Shown here: piece after piece, positions 45,074 through 55,828 of the stretch
Position numbering within the stretch: the stretch's first letter is position 1
How the letters are laid out: each line of letters opens with the position of its first letter
Assembly: GCA_039989895.1 (NCBI GenBank)
Contig: JBDXGY010000006.1
Span: 1-64,000 of the forward strand
Source of the DNA: Hyphomicrobiales bacterium
Lineage (GTDB): Bacteria; Pseudomonadota; Alphaproteobacteria; Rhizobiales; JACESI01
Reading direction: 5' to 3'
DNA: 64,000 nt
The notes under the pieces: generated by a model
Told to the model about the DNA's origin: nothing
Seen by the model: only the letters and a program-made list of their open reading frames with translations
The model's database searches: none
Position numbers and translations under genes: made by a program

Positions 45074-45856
45074 TTAAATTACAACAACCTTTACGCCAAC
45101 TCTCACGCGATCATATAGATCTTGAACATCTTGATTGCGCATTCTGAAACAACCTGATGATACAGCTTGACCGATTGTCCATGGCGCATTTGTACCGTGG
45201 ATGCGGTAAAGCGTTGAACCGAGATAGATGCCGCGTGCACCCATTGGATTTTCCGGTCCGCCGGGCATGAAGTTTGGTAGGATGCGGCCTTTAGCTCTTT
45301 CACGAGCAATCATTGATTTTGGTGGCGTCCATGATGGCCATTTAGCTTTGCGTGTTACACGCTCTGTGCCTGTCCAGCCAAAGCCTTGTTTGCCAACACC
45401 CACGCCATAACGACGTGCTTCACCATTCGCCTGCACAAGATAGAGGTAGCGGCTTTTCGTATCAATAATGATGGTGCCTGGTTTGTGCTTGGTATTATAT
45501 TCAACCTGCTGGGGGAGAAAGCGCGGGGCAAGGCTTTGGCGGCGTTGCTGTGTTGCGCGTCTTTGGCTTTGTGCCCCTGAACTGAGGGCAAGCTTGCGTT
45601 TAATGGAGCGTTTTTTAGCTGCTTTTCTCTTCTTCTTAGTGGGGGTGTAAGATCTTGTTGAGCGAGTTACCACCTTCGCGCGCTTTGGCGTGGTGAGTTG
45701 CAACTGCCATGGCTCTGTGAGATCAGGGCTTAAAACAACTGGAGGGGCTTCCGCGTAGCGGCTGCCTGCTTGTGCTGCAGGTGCTGATAAAAGTGAACCT
45801 GCGATTATAATACCAATACCAGCCAAAGCTGACCGGCTAAACCATTTTCCAAACAT
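45074..45856 (-). CDS. L,D-transpeptidase (YkuD domain), secreted
   Basis: A 260-residue protein. A signal peptide (about 1-30, ending APAAQAG) is followed by a basic linker (about 55-115, Lys/Arg-rich). A C-terminal YkuD catalytic domain (about 125-260) has the active-site motif HGTNAPWTIG, then SSGCFRM with nucleophile Cys236. Such enzymes make 3-3 peptidoglycan cross-links or attach proteins to the wall. The domain is at the extreme C-terminus and there is no LysM domain. Single gene. Target bond not determinable. Confidence 0.92.
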   Translation of the reverse strand: MFGKWFSRSALAGIGIIIAGSLLSAPAAQAGSRYAEAPPVVLSPDLTEPWQLQLTTPKRAKVVTRSTRSYTPTKKKRKAAKKRSIKRKLALSSGAQSQRRATQQRRQSLAPRFLPQQVEYNTKHKPGTIIIDTKSRYLYLVQANGEARRYGVGVGKQGFGWTGTERVTRKAKWPSWTPPKSMIARERAKGRILPNFMPGGPENPMGARGIYLGSTLYRIHGTNAPWTIGQAVSSGCFRMRNQDVQDLYDRVRVGVKVVVI

Positions 45857-46063
45857 ATGACGTACTCTCTACTAATCGTCGAACAATAAGACACAGTAAC
45901 CCGTGTCAACTAAGAAGAGGCTAGGGTAAATACTGTTTTAATGGGTAAACAAAAGGCTATCTCACGCTCATGTGAGCGGCAAATTATAGATTAAGGTTAC
46001 TGATATGTTTGCGTATTGGGTTAATGAATTCTTAGCGCAAAAGCCCGCCATCATTGATATGGC

Positions 46064-46852
46064 TCAAGACGGCTGGAGACGGGCAATACAATCACGTATG
46101 ACATTTGATATGATTTTTTTGACCTGCTTCTTAGACATACCTGCCTTAATGCGTGGATCATAAAGGGCATTGAGCAAGACGCGGTCATGCAGCGTAAAAC
46201 TGTGATGCTTGGATGCTGAATTGAAAACGCTATATCCTTTATGCCCTTTGTCAGCGAGTGGACCAAGGCCTTGTAAAACTTCTTCAACAAGGCAGCGATT
46301 AAATGTTCGCTCGTCTCTGTCAGACACGATCACAACATCAGTTGCACTGATGCCCTTTTGTTTTCCGGGTGAGACGCGGACAAAGCATTGGCCGTGAACT
46401 TTTGCGTTCTTATTTTTAAGGATATCTTTGCGCATAACTGCAGCATATTGGTTCTTATCAACAACATGAATTCGGAAATTGGCCTTATCAGGATTTGAAA
46501 CAACCGAAGCTTTTAAGCCTTTGATTTTTTGTGGTAATTCCCAAATAAAACTTCGAACAGCTGGGCGACGGTCCAATTTTGCATGATTGATGATCGCAAA
46601 GCGAACGCTCGTATCATATTTTTTGATAGAGTTGGCAAACTTGGTATTACCGCCAAATTCTGCAGATAGCATGATGCGCATAAAATCGCGCTGGGCTATT
46701 TTAACGTCGACATCATTTGACCCAGCGAACGAGGGCTGGCTCATGAAGGCTGCCGCGATAAACAGAGCCAAGCTATAGAGAAAAAGACGAATACGGTAAG
46801 AAAAATGGCTAGTGATAAATGAGAGTTCTTTGTCGGATTTTTGATCGCTCAC
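46064..46852 (-). CDS. DUF2927 domain protein, exported
   Basis: A 262-residue protein. A long N-terminal region (about 1-44) includes a hydrophobic segment (LFLYSLALFIAAAFMSQPSFA) that looks like a signal peptide with an extended n-region. The rest resembles DUF2927 proteins, in which CLVEEVLQGLGPLAD and HHSFTLHDRVLLNALYDPRIKAGM recur. Such proteins appear to be metalloprotease-like or chaperone-like periplasmic proteins; no HEXXH is present. Function unknown. Single gene. Confidence 0.75.
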   Translation of the reverse strand: MSDQKSDKELSFITSHFSYRIRLFLYSLALFIAAAFMSQPSFAGSNDVDVKIAQRDFMRIMLSAEFGGNTKFANSIKKYDTSVRFAIINHAKLDRRPAVRSFIWELPQKIKGLKASVVSNPDKANFRIHVVDKNQYAAVMRKDILKNKNAKVHGQCFVRVSPGKQKGISATDVVIVSDRDERTFNRCLVEEVLQGLGPLADKGHKGYSVFNSASKHHSFTLHDRVLLNALYDPRIKAGMSKKQVKKIISNVIRDCIARLQPS

Positions 46853-47026
46853 TTTAACATCCCGCTCATAACAAACCCGCTACTTTCTTACGAAAACAGC
46901 CAAAACCCTGATGTTATGCCTGAGAGAAGTATCTCACACAGGTGTGATCAAATCAAGAGCCGTACGTTATCCATCCTCATTTTGATGAGAAGATCATGAA
47001 AAATAAGTGTCTTTGGCCTTTGGTAG

Positions 47027-47042
47027 TTAATCTCGGTTTAAC
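47027..47042 (+). promoter_or_regulatory. Consensus CtrA box upstream of a CheZ-like gene
   Basis: TTAA (47027-47030), seven bases, TTAAC (47038-47042) match the CtrA full-site consensus TTAA-N7-TTAAC exactly. It lies 44 bases before the CheZ-like start. CtrA controls motility and chemotaxis genes in many alphaproteobacteria, so the context is fitting. Binding is inferred. Confidence 0.6.
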
Positions 47043-47086
47043 GCTTAAGTGGCAATTTAAACTTAATCTAGAAAGGGTGTTTGACG

Positions 47087-47824
47087 ATGAAAGCTAAGCT
47101 TTACAAATTTGAAACAATGAATGCACCTGCTGAGGCAACGCCAGCGGCAGCGGACGGTATAACCGTGGAAATGTACGAGAAAATCATGTCGGAGATTTCT
47201 CTTCTGCGTGCCCATATTTGTCCTGACATGCAAGGTGGTGAAGAGCCTAACGGTGGTGCATCTGAATCAGCGCCCGTGATTAAACAGAATAGTAATTTGA
47301 CTGAAGCGTTGAGCCTTAAAGCGGAATTAGACGAAATTTATGGAGCGATTTCAAAAACGAAAAAAGAAATTGCAACAATTTCTTCTGTTGGTTTTGATAC
47401 AGAGCACGCCCGCCCAGTTGATGAGCTGGATGCTGTGGTTAAAGGAACAGAGGCTGCAACAAACCAAATTTTGACAGCGATCGAACACATTGAACGAGAT
47501 GCAACTGTGCTCGCCGATTCACTCGCTGGTGACGAGGGGCTTCTTGCTTCAAACATTCAAGAACAAATTTTGACGGTTTATGAAGCGTGTAACTTCCAAG
47601 ATATCACGGGTCAGCGTATCAATAAGGTTGTTAATGTCCTGCGCTTCGTTTCAGAACGCACAGATAAGATGATTGAAATCTGGGGTGGCAGCGATTCCTT
47701 CGATGAAGTTGATGCGGACGAGGCGATTGGTCGCGATGGAGACTCAAAACTTCTTAATGGCCCAGCCATGGAAGAAGATGATAACACAGCCTCACAGGGC
47801 GACATCGACGATATGTTTAGTTAG
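47087..47824 (+). CDS. CheZ-like chemotaxis phosphatase 1
   Basis: A 245-residue protein from ATG 47087 (AAAGGG at good spacing; a TTG two codons earlier is too close to it). It has a long helical hairpin with the phosphatase motif FQDITGQR; Asp172 and Gln176 correspond to the D143/Q147 pair that dephosphorylates CheY in E. coli. The C-terminus ends DIDDMFS, like the CheY-docking tail of CheZ. The N-terminal 100 residues are low-complexity. A CtrA consensus site lies in front, and a second CheZ-like protein is at 60278. It is not next to other chemotaxis genes. Confidence 0.82.
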   Translation: MKAKLYKFETMNAPAEATPAAADGITVEMYEKIMSEISLLRAHICPDMQGGEEPNGGASESAPVIKQNSNLTEALSLKAELDEIYGAISKTKKEIATISSVGFDTEHARPVDELDAVVKGTEAATNQILTAIEHIERDATVLADSLAGDEGLLASNIQEQILTVYEACNFQDITGQRINKVVNVLRFVSERTDKMIEIWGGSDSFDEVDADEAIGRDGDSKLLNGPAMEEDDNTASQGDIDDMFS

Positions 47825-47852
47825 AGCAAAATCATTTGAAATAAGTTAGTGT

Positions 47853-47882
47853 GCCTCCGTTGATAAGACGGAGGCATTTTTT
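47853..47882 (+). terminator. Terminator whose 3' arm contains the tag ribosome site
   Basis: GCCTCCGT (47853-47860) pairs with ACGGAGGC (47868-47875), loop TGATAAG, followed by ATTTTTT to 47882. The GGAGG within the 3' arm is also eight bases from the ATG of tag at 47883. Confidence 0.85.
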
Positions 47883-48500
47883 ATGGATAATAATAAAAAC
47901 CCCATTCGCTGCTGGTGGCCAAATGATGATGCTGACTATATCCGCTATCATGATGAGGAATGGGGCCATCCGGTTGTTGATGACACGCGGCTTTTTGAGA
48001 AGGTGTGTTTAGAGGGATTTCAATCGGGCCTCTCATGGCTGACCATATTGCGCAAGCGCGAAAATTTCCGCGCTGCATTCAAAGGCTTTGATATTGCCAC
48101 GGTCGCGGCCTTTACGGATGCAGACGTTGAGCGGCTGGTTTTGGATGCGGGTATTATCCGCCACCGTGGCAAGATTAAATCGACAATCAACAATGCAAAT
48201 CGGGCGTTGGAGCTGCAACAAGAGTTTGGCTCGCTCGCTGTCTATTTTTGGGGTTTTGAAGAAGAGGCGCAAATTGGCCGCCCAATGAAAATCACCAAGG
48301 ATAATATTCCCGCTTACACGGAAACATCGACAAAGATTTCGAAAGATTTGAAAAAACGCGGCTGGTCTTTTGTTGGCCCGACCACGGTTTATGCCTTCAT
48401 GCAGGCGATGGGTCTGGTCAACGATCATGTGGACGATTGTTTTTGCCGCGCGATCATTGAGGAAAAGCGTGCTCAATTAAAACGGCCAATAAAAACTTGA
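47883..48500 (+). CDS. tag: DNA-3-methyladenine glycosylase I
   Basis: A 205-residue base-excision repair enzyme removing 3-methyladenine. Typical Tag motifs: RCWWPNDDADYIRYHDEEWG near the N-terminus, FEKVCLEGFQSGLSWLTIL and a Zn-binding C-terminal region (HVDDCFCR). The start codon follows a terminator directly (see above), so readthrough transcripts would have their ribosome site folded away. An internal promoter is not obvious. Confidence 0.94.
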   Translation: MDNNKNPIRCWWPNDDADYIRYHDEEWGHPVVDDTRLFEKVCLEGFQSGLSWLTILRKRENFRAAFKGFDIATVAAFTDADVERLVLDAGIIRHRGKIKSTINNANRALELQQEFGSLAVYFWGFEEEAQIGRPMKITKDNIPAYTETSTKISKDLKKRGWSFVGPTTVYAFMQAMGLVNDHVDDCFCRAIIEEKRAQLKRPIKT

Positions 48501-48576
48501 AAGCTTGCCGCCACTCCTCTGATCGGCTAGGAAAGCGCCAAGAATTATGACCGCTTGAAAGCACCCGTGATTGATC

Positions 48577-50130
48577 ATGTCCGATAAAAAGAAAAAACCG
48601 AAAAAGCCAAAAGCCCGCTTGCCGCGTGGCTTTGTTGATCGTTCATCGGATGATATCCGCGCGAGCGATGAGATGCTCGCGAAAATTCGCGAGGTTTATG
48701 AGCGTTATGGCTTTGATCCGGTGGAAACGCCGATGTTTGAATATACTGATTGTTTGGGCAAATTTCTGCCAGACACAGACCGCCCGAATGCGGGTGTGTT
48801 CTCGGTGCAAGATGATGATGAGCAATGGATGAGCCTGCGCTATGATATGACCGCGCCGCTTGCGCGTCATGTGGCAGAAAACATCAATGAGATTCAGCTT
48901 CCTTTCCGCTCCTATCGTTCTGGCTATGTCTTCCGCAATGAAAAACCGGGGCCGGGTCGTTTTCGCCAGTTCATGCAATTTGACGCCGATAGTGTCGGCG
49001 CACCGGGTGTGCAGGCAGATGCCGAAATGTGCATGATGATGGCCGACACCATGGAAGCGCTGGGCTTGAAGGGGCAATATGTCATTCGTGTCAACAACCG
49101 CAAAGTGCTTGATGGCGTGATGGAAGCCATCGGCCTTGGCGGTGATGTGAATGCAGAAGATCGCCTGACGGTTCTTCGTGCGATTGATAAGCTAGATAAG
49201 TTTGGTGTTGAAGGCGTGAAGCAGCTTCTCGGAGAAGGCCGCAAGGATGATAGTGGGGACTTTACTGAGGGCGCGAAGCTGGATGAAGAATCTATATTAG
49301 AGTTGATAAAGCTTATCACAGTAGATTTTGAAGAAACTGATGATGGCCGGTTGGCAGCATCATATGGTGCTGACGTTGGTGTCAGATTGATGGCTAAAAA
49401 AATTGAAGGTCAGAAAACAGGAGAATCTGATTTATACTCAACAGGTTTCCAAGAACTTAGCACGCTACAAAAACTATGCCGAAATAGCGGCTACGCTTCT
49501 GACCGCATTAAAATCGATCCCTCCGTCGTCCGTGGTCTCGAATATTACACAGGCATGGTCTATGAGGCTGAGCTTCTTTTCGATGTGACAAATGAAAAAG
49601 GCGAGAAGGTTCAGTTTGGTTCTGTCGGCGGTGGTGGGCGTTATGATGGTCTTATCAAACGCTTCACGGGCCGCGATGTGCCGGCCACTGGTTTTTCCAT
49701 CGGTGTGTCACGCTTGATGACGGCGCTGAAAAATCTCGGGAAGCTCAATACCTCACATGTCATCGCCCCTGTGCTCGTCACCGTTATGGACGGCGACACG
49801 GAAAGCCTCGGCCAATATCAAAAAATGGTGCAGCAATTACGCGCCGAAGGCATTCGTGCCGAGATGTATCAAGGCAATGCTAATCATAAACTTGGCAATC
49901 AGCTGAAATATGCCGATAAGCGCGGTTGTCCGATTGCTATCATTCAAGGCTCGGAAGAGCGTGCGAACGGCAAGCTACAGATCAAAGATTTGATCGAGGG
50001 TCGCAAGCAAGCTGAGGCGATTGAATCAAATGAAGAATGGCGCGAGACCCGCCCCGGCCAGTTTGCAATTGATGAAGCTGATCTTGTCGCAAAAGTCCGC
50101 GAGCTGCTTAAAGCGCAAGGTGCGGCTTAG
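48577..50130 (+). CDS. hisS: Histidyl-tRNA synthetase (divergent alphaproteobacterial type)
   Basis: A 517-residue class II synthetase from ATG 48577, following a basic tail ([15 protein letters not shown]). Motif 2 reads [20 protein letters not shown] and the histidine-binding signature is [16 protein letters not shown], both different from the common bacterial form (FRxERPQxGRxRxFxQ; LVRGLDYY). There is an extra segment of about 60 residues between motif 2 and the histidine signature (about 195-260). Its partner tRNA-His in this window lacks G-1, so the pair fits the coevolved alphaproteobacterial clade. First gene of the hisS-hisZ-hisG operon. Confidence 0.95.
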   Translation: MSDKKKKPKKPKARLPRGFVDRSSDDIRASDEMLAKIREVYERYGFDPVETPMFEYTDCLGKFLPDTDRPNAGVFSVQDDDEQWMSLRYDMTAPLARHVAENINEIQLPFRSYRSGYVFRNEKPGPGRFRQFMQFDADSVGAPGVQADAEMCMMMADTMEALGLKGQYVIRVNNRKVLDGVMEAIGLGGDVNAEDRLTVLRAIDKLDKFGVEGVKQLLGEGRKDDSGDFTEGAKLDEESILELIKLITVDFEETDDGRLAASYGADVGVRLMAKKIEGQKTGESDLYSTGFQELSTLQKLCRNSGYASDRIKIDPSVVRGLEYYTGMVYEAELLFDVTNEKGEKVQFGSVGGGGRYDGLIKRFTGRDVPATGFSIGVSRLMTALKNLGKLNTSHVIAPVLVTVMDGDTESLGQYQKMVQQLRAEGIRAEMYQGNANHKLGNQLKYADKRGCPIAIIQGSEERANGKLQIKDLIEGRKQAEAIESNEEWRETRPGQFAIDEADLVAKVRELLKAQGAA

Positions 50131-50132
50131 GC

Positions 50133-51215
50133 ATGAAAACCGAGGCTCTCACCACTTTATTTGAAAGCGCTGGCTGCACAGGCATTGAGCCATCTGTGCT
50201 GCAACCGGCAGACCCGTTTTTAAACGCGGCCGGTGAAGCGTTTCGCAAGAGCTTATTCGTGACGCAAGGCGCGAAGGGAGAGACCCTGTGCCTTCGCCCT
50301 GAATTCACCATTCCGGTTTGTCTGGAGCACAAAGGCGAGGCGGCGCGTTATCACTATTCAGGCAGCGTGTTTCGTCAGGCGACAGAAGGACGCGATGATA
50401 AGCCACAAGAATTTGAGCAGGCAGGTGTTGAAGCCTTAGGCGAGGCGGATTTTGCCAAAGCCGATGCTGATATGGTGCGCCTTGCGTTAGACGCCGTGCG
50501 CGCGCTTGGTGCCAGTGGTGGTGGCGACATTAAACCGGTTGTGCAAATGGGTGATCCGGCTTTTTTCAATGCGCTGGTCACGCCTGTTGGCTTGCCAGAA
50601 ATTTGGCGCGAACGCCTAACCCGCGCCTTTGGTGATGCGGATCTTGTGGAGGCGATGTTAAAGCGCATGGTGAGCGCCCCCGTGGTCGCAAGCAATGATT
50701 TCAAAACAGACGATAGCGCCGCTCTAACCGAAGAAGTCAGTGCCATGATGCAGGCCCACGGCATGATGGGCGCTGGTGGGCGCACGGCTGATGAGATCGC
50801 GCAGCGGTTTTTGAAAAAGCGTAACGAGCAGGTTTCTGTCTCGACAACGGTCACTGAGATTTGTCGGCATTTTCTCGCCCTTGAATGCGCGAGCGAAAAG
50901 GTGGGCGACACGATGACGCGGTTTGGCGAAGAAAACGGCATTGATTTTGCCGGTGCAATCGCGGGCTATGATGCGCGTGCAAAAGGACTGCAAGGCCTTG
51001 ATGCTGAGATCACCTTTAGTGCGAGCTTTGGCCGCAGGCTTGATTATTATACGGGCTTCGTTTTTGAAATTTATGACGCCAACAATCGCGCCAAAGGACC
51101 GCTTGCAGGCGGTGGGCGTTATGATGGCTTGACCGAAATGCTGGGCGATAAAGCCATGCCAGCGGTCGGCTTTTCGCTATGGCTTGAGCGTTGCCGCGAA
51201 GGGGGTGCATCATGA
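50133..51215 (+). CDS. hisZ: ATP phosphoribosyltransferase regulatory subunit
   Basis: A 360-residue class II synthetase-like protein without aminoacylation activity; it pairs with the short HisG and allows histidine feedback control. Visible are [23 protein letters not shown] and [17 protein letters not shown]. Two bases separate it from hisS, and its stop overlaps hisG (ATGA). Confidence 0.92.
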   Translation: MKTEALTTLFESAGCTGIEPSVLQPADPFLNAAGEAFRKSLFVTQGAKGETLCLRPEFTIPVCLEHKGEAARYHYSGSVFRQATEGRDDKPQEFEQAGVEALGEADFAKADADMVRLALDAVRALGASGGGDIKPVVQMGDPAFFNALVTPVGLPEIWRERLTRAFGDADLVEAMLKRMVSAPVVASNDFKTDDSAALTEEVSAMMQAHGMMGAGGRTADEIAQRFLKKRNEQVSVSTTVTEICRHFLALECASEKVGDTMTRFGEENGIDFAGAIAGYDARAKGLQGLDAEITFSASFGRRLDYYTGFVFEIYDANNRAKGPLAGGGRYDGLTEMLGDKAMPAVGFSLWLERCREGGAS

Positions 51216-51988
51216 GTGATAAGCTTATCATCGCCATTCCTTCAAAAGGGCGACTGAAGGAAAAGACCGAAGAGATATTGGGGGCTGCTGGTTTCACTGT
51301 CGCATCGCCCTTTGGTGCGCGTAATTATCGCGGCATAGTTGAAGGTCAAGAGAATATCGAGGTTGCTTTTCTTTCAGCCTCCGAGATCGCGCGCGAGCTT
51401 GCCCGTGGCAAGGTTCACCTTGGGGTGACGGGCGAGGATTTGGTGAAGGAAAATATCGCTCAATATGATGCGGTCACCTGCCAGCTTCAGCCGCTTGGCT
51501 TTGGCCATGCTGATGTTGTGGTGGCCTTGCCAGAGAGCTGGATCGATGTCACCTCCATGGAAGATCTCGATGATGTGGCAGCAGGCTTTCGCGCGCGCTA
51601 TGGGCGGCGTTTGCGCATTGCGACAAAATACTGGAACCTGACACAACGCTTTTTTGCAGGACACGGCATTGCCACCTATCGCATTGTCGAAAGTCTGGGC
51701 GCGACCGAAGGCGCACCGGCGGCTGGTCTTGCCGATGTCATCGTGGATATCACCTCCACAGGGTCCACGCTCACGGCCAATAATCTAAAGATGCTCGATG
51801 ATGGCGTCATTTTGCGTTCACAAGCTAATCTTTTCTCCTCGCGCACAGCCGCATGGAGCAATGATAAAATCGGCCTTGCAGCAAGCATGGTTGAGGCGAT
51901 TTCTGAGAGCCTGAGCAAAGCGACATCTGATGAGGCTGCTTTGGATGCTGCGAGAGATAGCGCCGCGCGGTTTAAGGCCAGCATTTAA
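51212..51988 (+). CDS. hisG: ATP phosphoribosyltransferase, short form
   Basis: The start is ATG 51212, four bases overlapping the hisZ stop, giving a protein of 258 residues; a longer frame from 51191 lies within hisZ. It begins [21 protein letters not shown] and contains the PRPP-binding segment [18 protein letters not shown]. It is the first enzyme of histidine synthesis. No C-terminal ACT-like regulatory domain, so it needs HisZ. Confidence 0.95.
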   Translation: MSDKLIIAIPSKGRLKEKTEEILGAAGFTVASPFGARNYRGIVEGQENIEVAFLSASEIARELARGKVHLGVTGEDLVKENIAQYDAVTCQLQPLGFGHADVVVALPESWIDVTSMEDLDDVAAGFRARYGRRLRIATKYWNLTQRFFAGHGIATYRIVESLGATEGAPAAGLADVIVDITSTGSTLTANNLKMLDDGVILRSQANLFSSRTAAWSNDKIGLAASMVEAISESLSKATSDEAALDAARDSAARFKASI

Positions 51989-52018
51989 TTCTAAGACTGG
52001 TTTTGAGTAATGGCTTGC

Positions 52019-52669
52019 TCAAAAAATAGTTGCATATTGAAGCGTTAAAACCGCGACAATCGTGAGCGCTATACTTTCCTTCTGCCATGTTCGGTGCATA
52101 CCATGTAGCCATGTTGTGAAGGGAATGATTGCCAAAAGCGCGATGCCAGATAATTGGTGAGAGAAGGTATCATCTGCTTTGAGCTGGGCAATAGTAAGAA
52201 GTTTCTCCCAATTGAAAACAGACTTGATAACAACTTGATTTGGTAGGCCATCAAATACAAATTGATAGAGCGTGTAATAAAGCTGTGGCGTGAGAGAAAA
52301 GAGAAAACCGAAGAGCGCTAAGCTGATGATGCAATCGGCTATCAGGGCGAAAATGCGGGCGGTTAAATTGGATTGTGTGTGCTGTAAAATCCACCGCGTT
52401 TTAAAGGCGAGCAAAACAAAAAAGAGAATGATTGACGCTGTGCTGATGAGAATGACGCCGGCGCGGCCCATTGTGTTGAGGTCATAAAAACCATCGTATC
52501 GATCGGCGTTATAAAAGCTCTGCCATAGTTCGGGGCTGCTGAGAATGACGGCGATAAAGCAGGCCGCAACCCCAAACAGCAATTTACCGAAAGACTGAGA
52601 TGGATAGCGCGTTACGCGCCAGAATAATAACATCCAGATCAAACTTAGCGTGACGGCAAGTACCAACAT
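52019..52669 (-). CDS. Integral membrane protein of unknown function
   Basis: A 216-residue protein from ATG 52669 with about six transmembrane helices. The open frame extends upstream to 52756, but those 29 codons are made of the groEL terminator, so I choose the internal ATG with GGGA eight bases before it. Segments: MLVLAVTLSLIWMLLFWRVT at the N-terminus and a short cytoplasmic HTQSNLTAR loop. No family recognised. The gene follows the groESL terminator on the same strand. Confidence 0.6.
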   Translation of the reverse strand: MLVLAVTLSLIWMLLFWRVTRYPSQSFGKLLFGVAACFIAVILSSPELWQSFYNADRYDGFYDLNTMGRAGVILISTASIILFFVLLAFKTRWILQHTQSNLTARIFALIADCIISLALFGFLFSLTPQLYYTLYQFVFDGLPNQVVIKSVFNWEKLLTIAQLKADDTFSHQLSGIALLAIIPFTTWLHGMHRTWQKESIALTIVAVLTLQYATIF

Positions 52670-52718
52670 GTGGGAATCCCAAAAAGGAGTAATTGCTTCG
52701 TTATAAATAAAAACGGTG

Positions 52719-52748
52719 CAATAAAAAAGGGGCGCAAAAGCGCCCCTT
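52719..52748 (-). terminator. Terminator of groESL
   Basis: On the minus strand, AAGGGGCGC, loop TTTT, GCGCCCCTT and then TTTTA form a perfect nine-pair stem (52748-52727) and T tail, 23 bases after the groEL stop. Strong intrinsic terminator. Confidence 0.9.
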
Positions 52749-52771
52749 AAATTCAATCATAGTGCTTGGGG

Positions 52772-54430
<1,659 letters not shown>

Positions 54431-54465
54431 TTAGTTATGAAAAGCGTTGAATAAGGTGTCCGGAA

Positions 54466-54753
54466 TTAACCGACCACGCCCATAATGTCGCTTTCTTTCA
54501 TGATCAGCAGGTCTTCGCCGTCGATTTTTACTTCTGTACCGGACCATTTGCCGAACAAAATACGGTCGCCAGCTTTAACGTCTAGCGCAACAACATTGCC
54601 GCTATCGTCACGTGCGCCATTGCCTGCGGCGATTACTTCGCCTTCCATTGGTTTTTCTTGGGCTGTGTCTGGAATGATAATGCCGCCAGCCGTTTTCTCT
54701 TCAGAATCGACGCGACGAACAACGACACGATCGTGTAGGGGACGAAACTTCAT
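54466..54753 (-). CDS. groES: Co-chaperonin GroES (10 kDa)
   Basis: A 95-residue lid of GroEL from ATG 54753 ([24 protein letters not shown] just before). The mobile loop ([20 protein letters not shown]) and the [17 protein letters not shown] region are typical. A longer frame from 54786 has no ribosome site. Confidence 0.98.
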   Translation of the reverse strand: MKFRPLHDRVVVRRVDSEEKTAGGIIIPDTAQEKPMEGEVIAAGNGARDDSGNVVALDVKAGDRILFGKWSGTEVKIDGEDLLIMKESDIMGVVG

Positions 54754-54817
54754 GTTCGCATTTCCTCTTTGTTGAATATGGCCCACTTGAACTTACTCGT
54801 GGGCAGGTACTAATCAG

Positions 54818-54844
54818 TTAGCACTCAAGAACCATGAGTGCTAA
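54818..54844. promoter_or_regulatory. CIRCE element (HrcA operator) of groESL
   Basis: TTAGCACTC (54818-54826), nine bases, GAGTGCTAA (54836-54844) match the CIRCE consensus exactly. The repressor HrcA binds here; its gene is not in the window. Confidence 0.97.
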
Positions 54845-54853
54845 CGTTGCATT

Positions 54854-54882
54854 GAAGTATTGATTAAGCAGATAGATGTCAA
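54854..54882 (-). promoter_or_regulatory. groESL promoter
   Basis: Minus-strand -35 TTGACA (54882-54877) and -10-like TACTTC (54859-54854) are 17 bases apart. The start would fall at about 54847, immediately upstream of CIRCE, the usual arrangement. The -35 is perfect and the -10 poor. Confidence 0.6.
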
Positions 54883-54984
54883 GGAGTATTTAGCGATGTT
54901 TTATCCTCGCGCAAGCACTTTACGCCGCCATGCTTAATGCAGGAGAGAGCGTATTCTTGGCGTCGGCATTGGTCTAATAGCTAA

Positions 54985-55578
54985 CTAGCGGGTATCTTTT
55001 GTCCCAGCCATTTCCCAAGTTTGTTTCTTACGATGAATGGTAGAGGGGCTGATTTGGAGAGCGGCTGCGGCACGTGAAATATTGCCGTTACACACATTAA
55101 GCGCGGTCTCAATAATGTCTCGTTCTTGTTCCCAAAATGGCATGATAACACTTGAGCGGTTTTGTGAGTTGCTCATTTGATTTGTCGCCATAGCTTGTTG
55201 ATTGAGAAGTCCGCTTATGCGTTCGGCAATAGCGCTGATGCTTGCGGGTTTTGGAAAGAAGTCACATGCACCCGCCCGCATGGCAGTGACGGCTGAGGCC
55301 ATGGATGGTCTGTCAGACAGAATAATCACGGGGGCTGTAAACCGGGCTGTGAGTGTAGTGATGGCATCAGCATCACCGATAGTTTTGAAATCGGCAAGGA
55401 TAACATAAGGTGCATCAGCACTTAGCGTGTCTTTTAGATTATTAAATCTAACAAGATTCAACTTTGTCACGGCCCTTAATTTATCATTGAATTGAGGATC
55501 GGCGGTTGTATCGTTTTCGATCAAATATAGTTGGGCTGGCAATATGTTTTGAGAGCTTGAATTCAACAAGAGCAACAC
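54985..55578 (-). CDS. Receiver-like regulator with Fis-type helix-turn-helix, no AAA domain
   Basis: A 197-residue protein. Residues about 15-125 look like a receiver: ILADFKT with a possible phospho-Asp, VIILSDRPS and FFPKP. The N-terminal acidic pair is IEND rather than DD, so phosphorylation may be weak. The C-terminus (about 150-190) is a Fis-type helix-turn-helix (RDIIETALNVCNGNISRAAAALQISPSTIHRKKQTW) as in NtrC-class regulators, but the central AAA sigma-54 domain is absent. Resembles short ActR/RegA-like regulators only in layout. No kinase adjacent. Confidence 0.72.
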   Translation of the reverse strand: MLLLLNSSSQNILPAQLYLIENDTTADPQFNDKLRAVTKLNLVRFNNLKDTLSADAPYVILADFKTIGDADAITTLTARFTAPVIILSDRPSMASAVTAMRAGACDFFPKPASISAIAERISGLLNQQAMATNQMSNSQNRSSVIMPFWEQERDIIETALNVCNGNISRAAAALQISPSTIHRKKQTWEMAGTKDTR

Positions 55579-55828
55579 TTTTCTTTTGTTTTGTCGTTGA
55601 ACGCGTGACTAATGGCAACGGTCGATAATAGTAATATGTGATCCATTCTCTACCAACATGGTAAATAAAGTGTTTTTGTCTTGTAAATTCATTGATATTT
55701 TTGATGTTTATATTTGGGTTTTTAAAAAAAGCGCATGATACAATCATGTGACTAGCATGCAGTCGCAAATAAGGTATTATAATTTCATGGCCAACGGCTA
55801 CTGTTGGTAATTTACTATTGGAGGAAGT

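Noticed and set aside
52670-52756. 29-codon N-terminal extension of the membrane protein after groEL
   Set aside because: The codons overlap the perfect groESL terminator stem and have no ribosome site; the internal ATG at 52669 is a better start.
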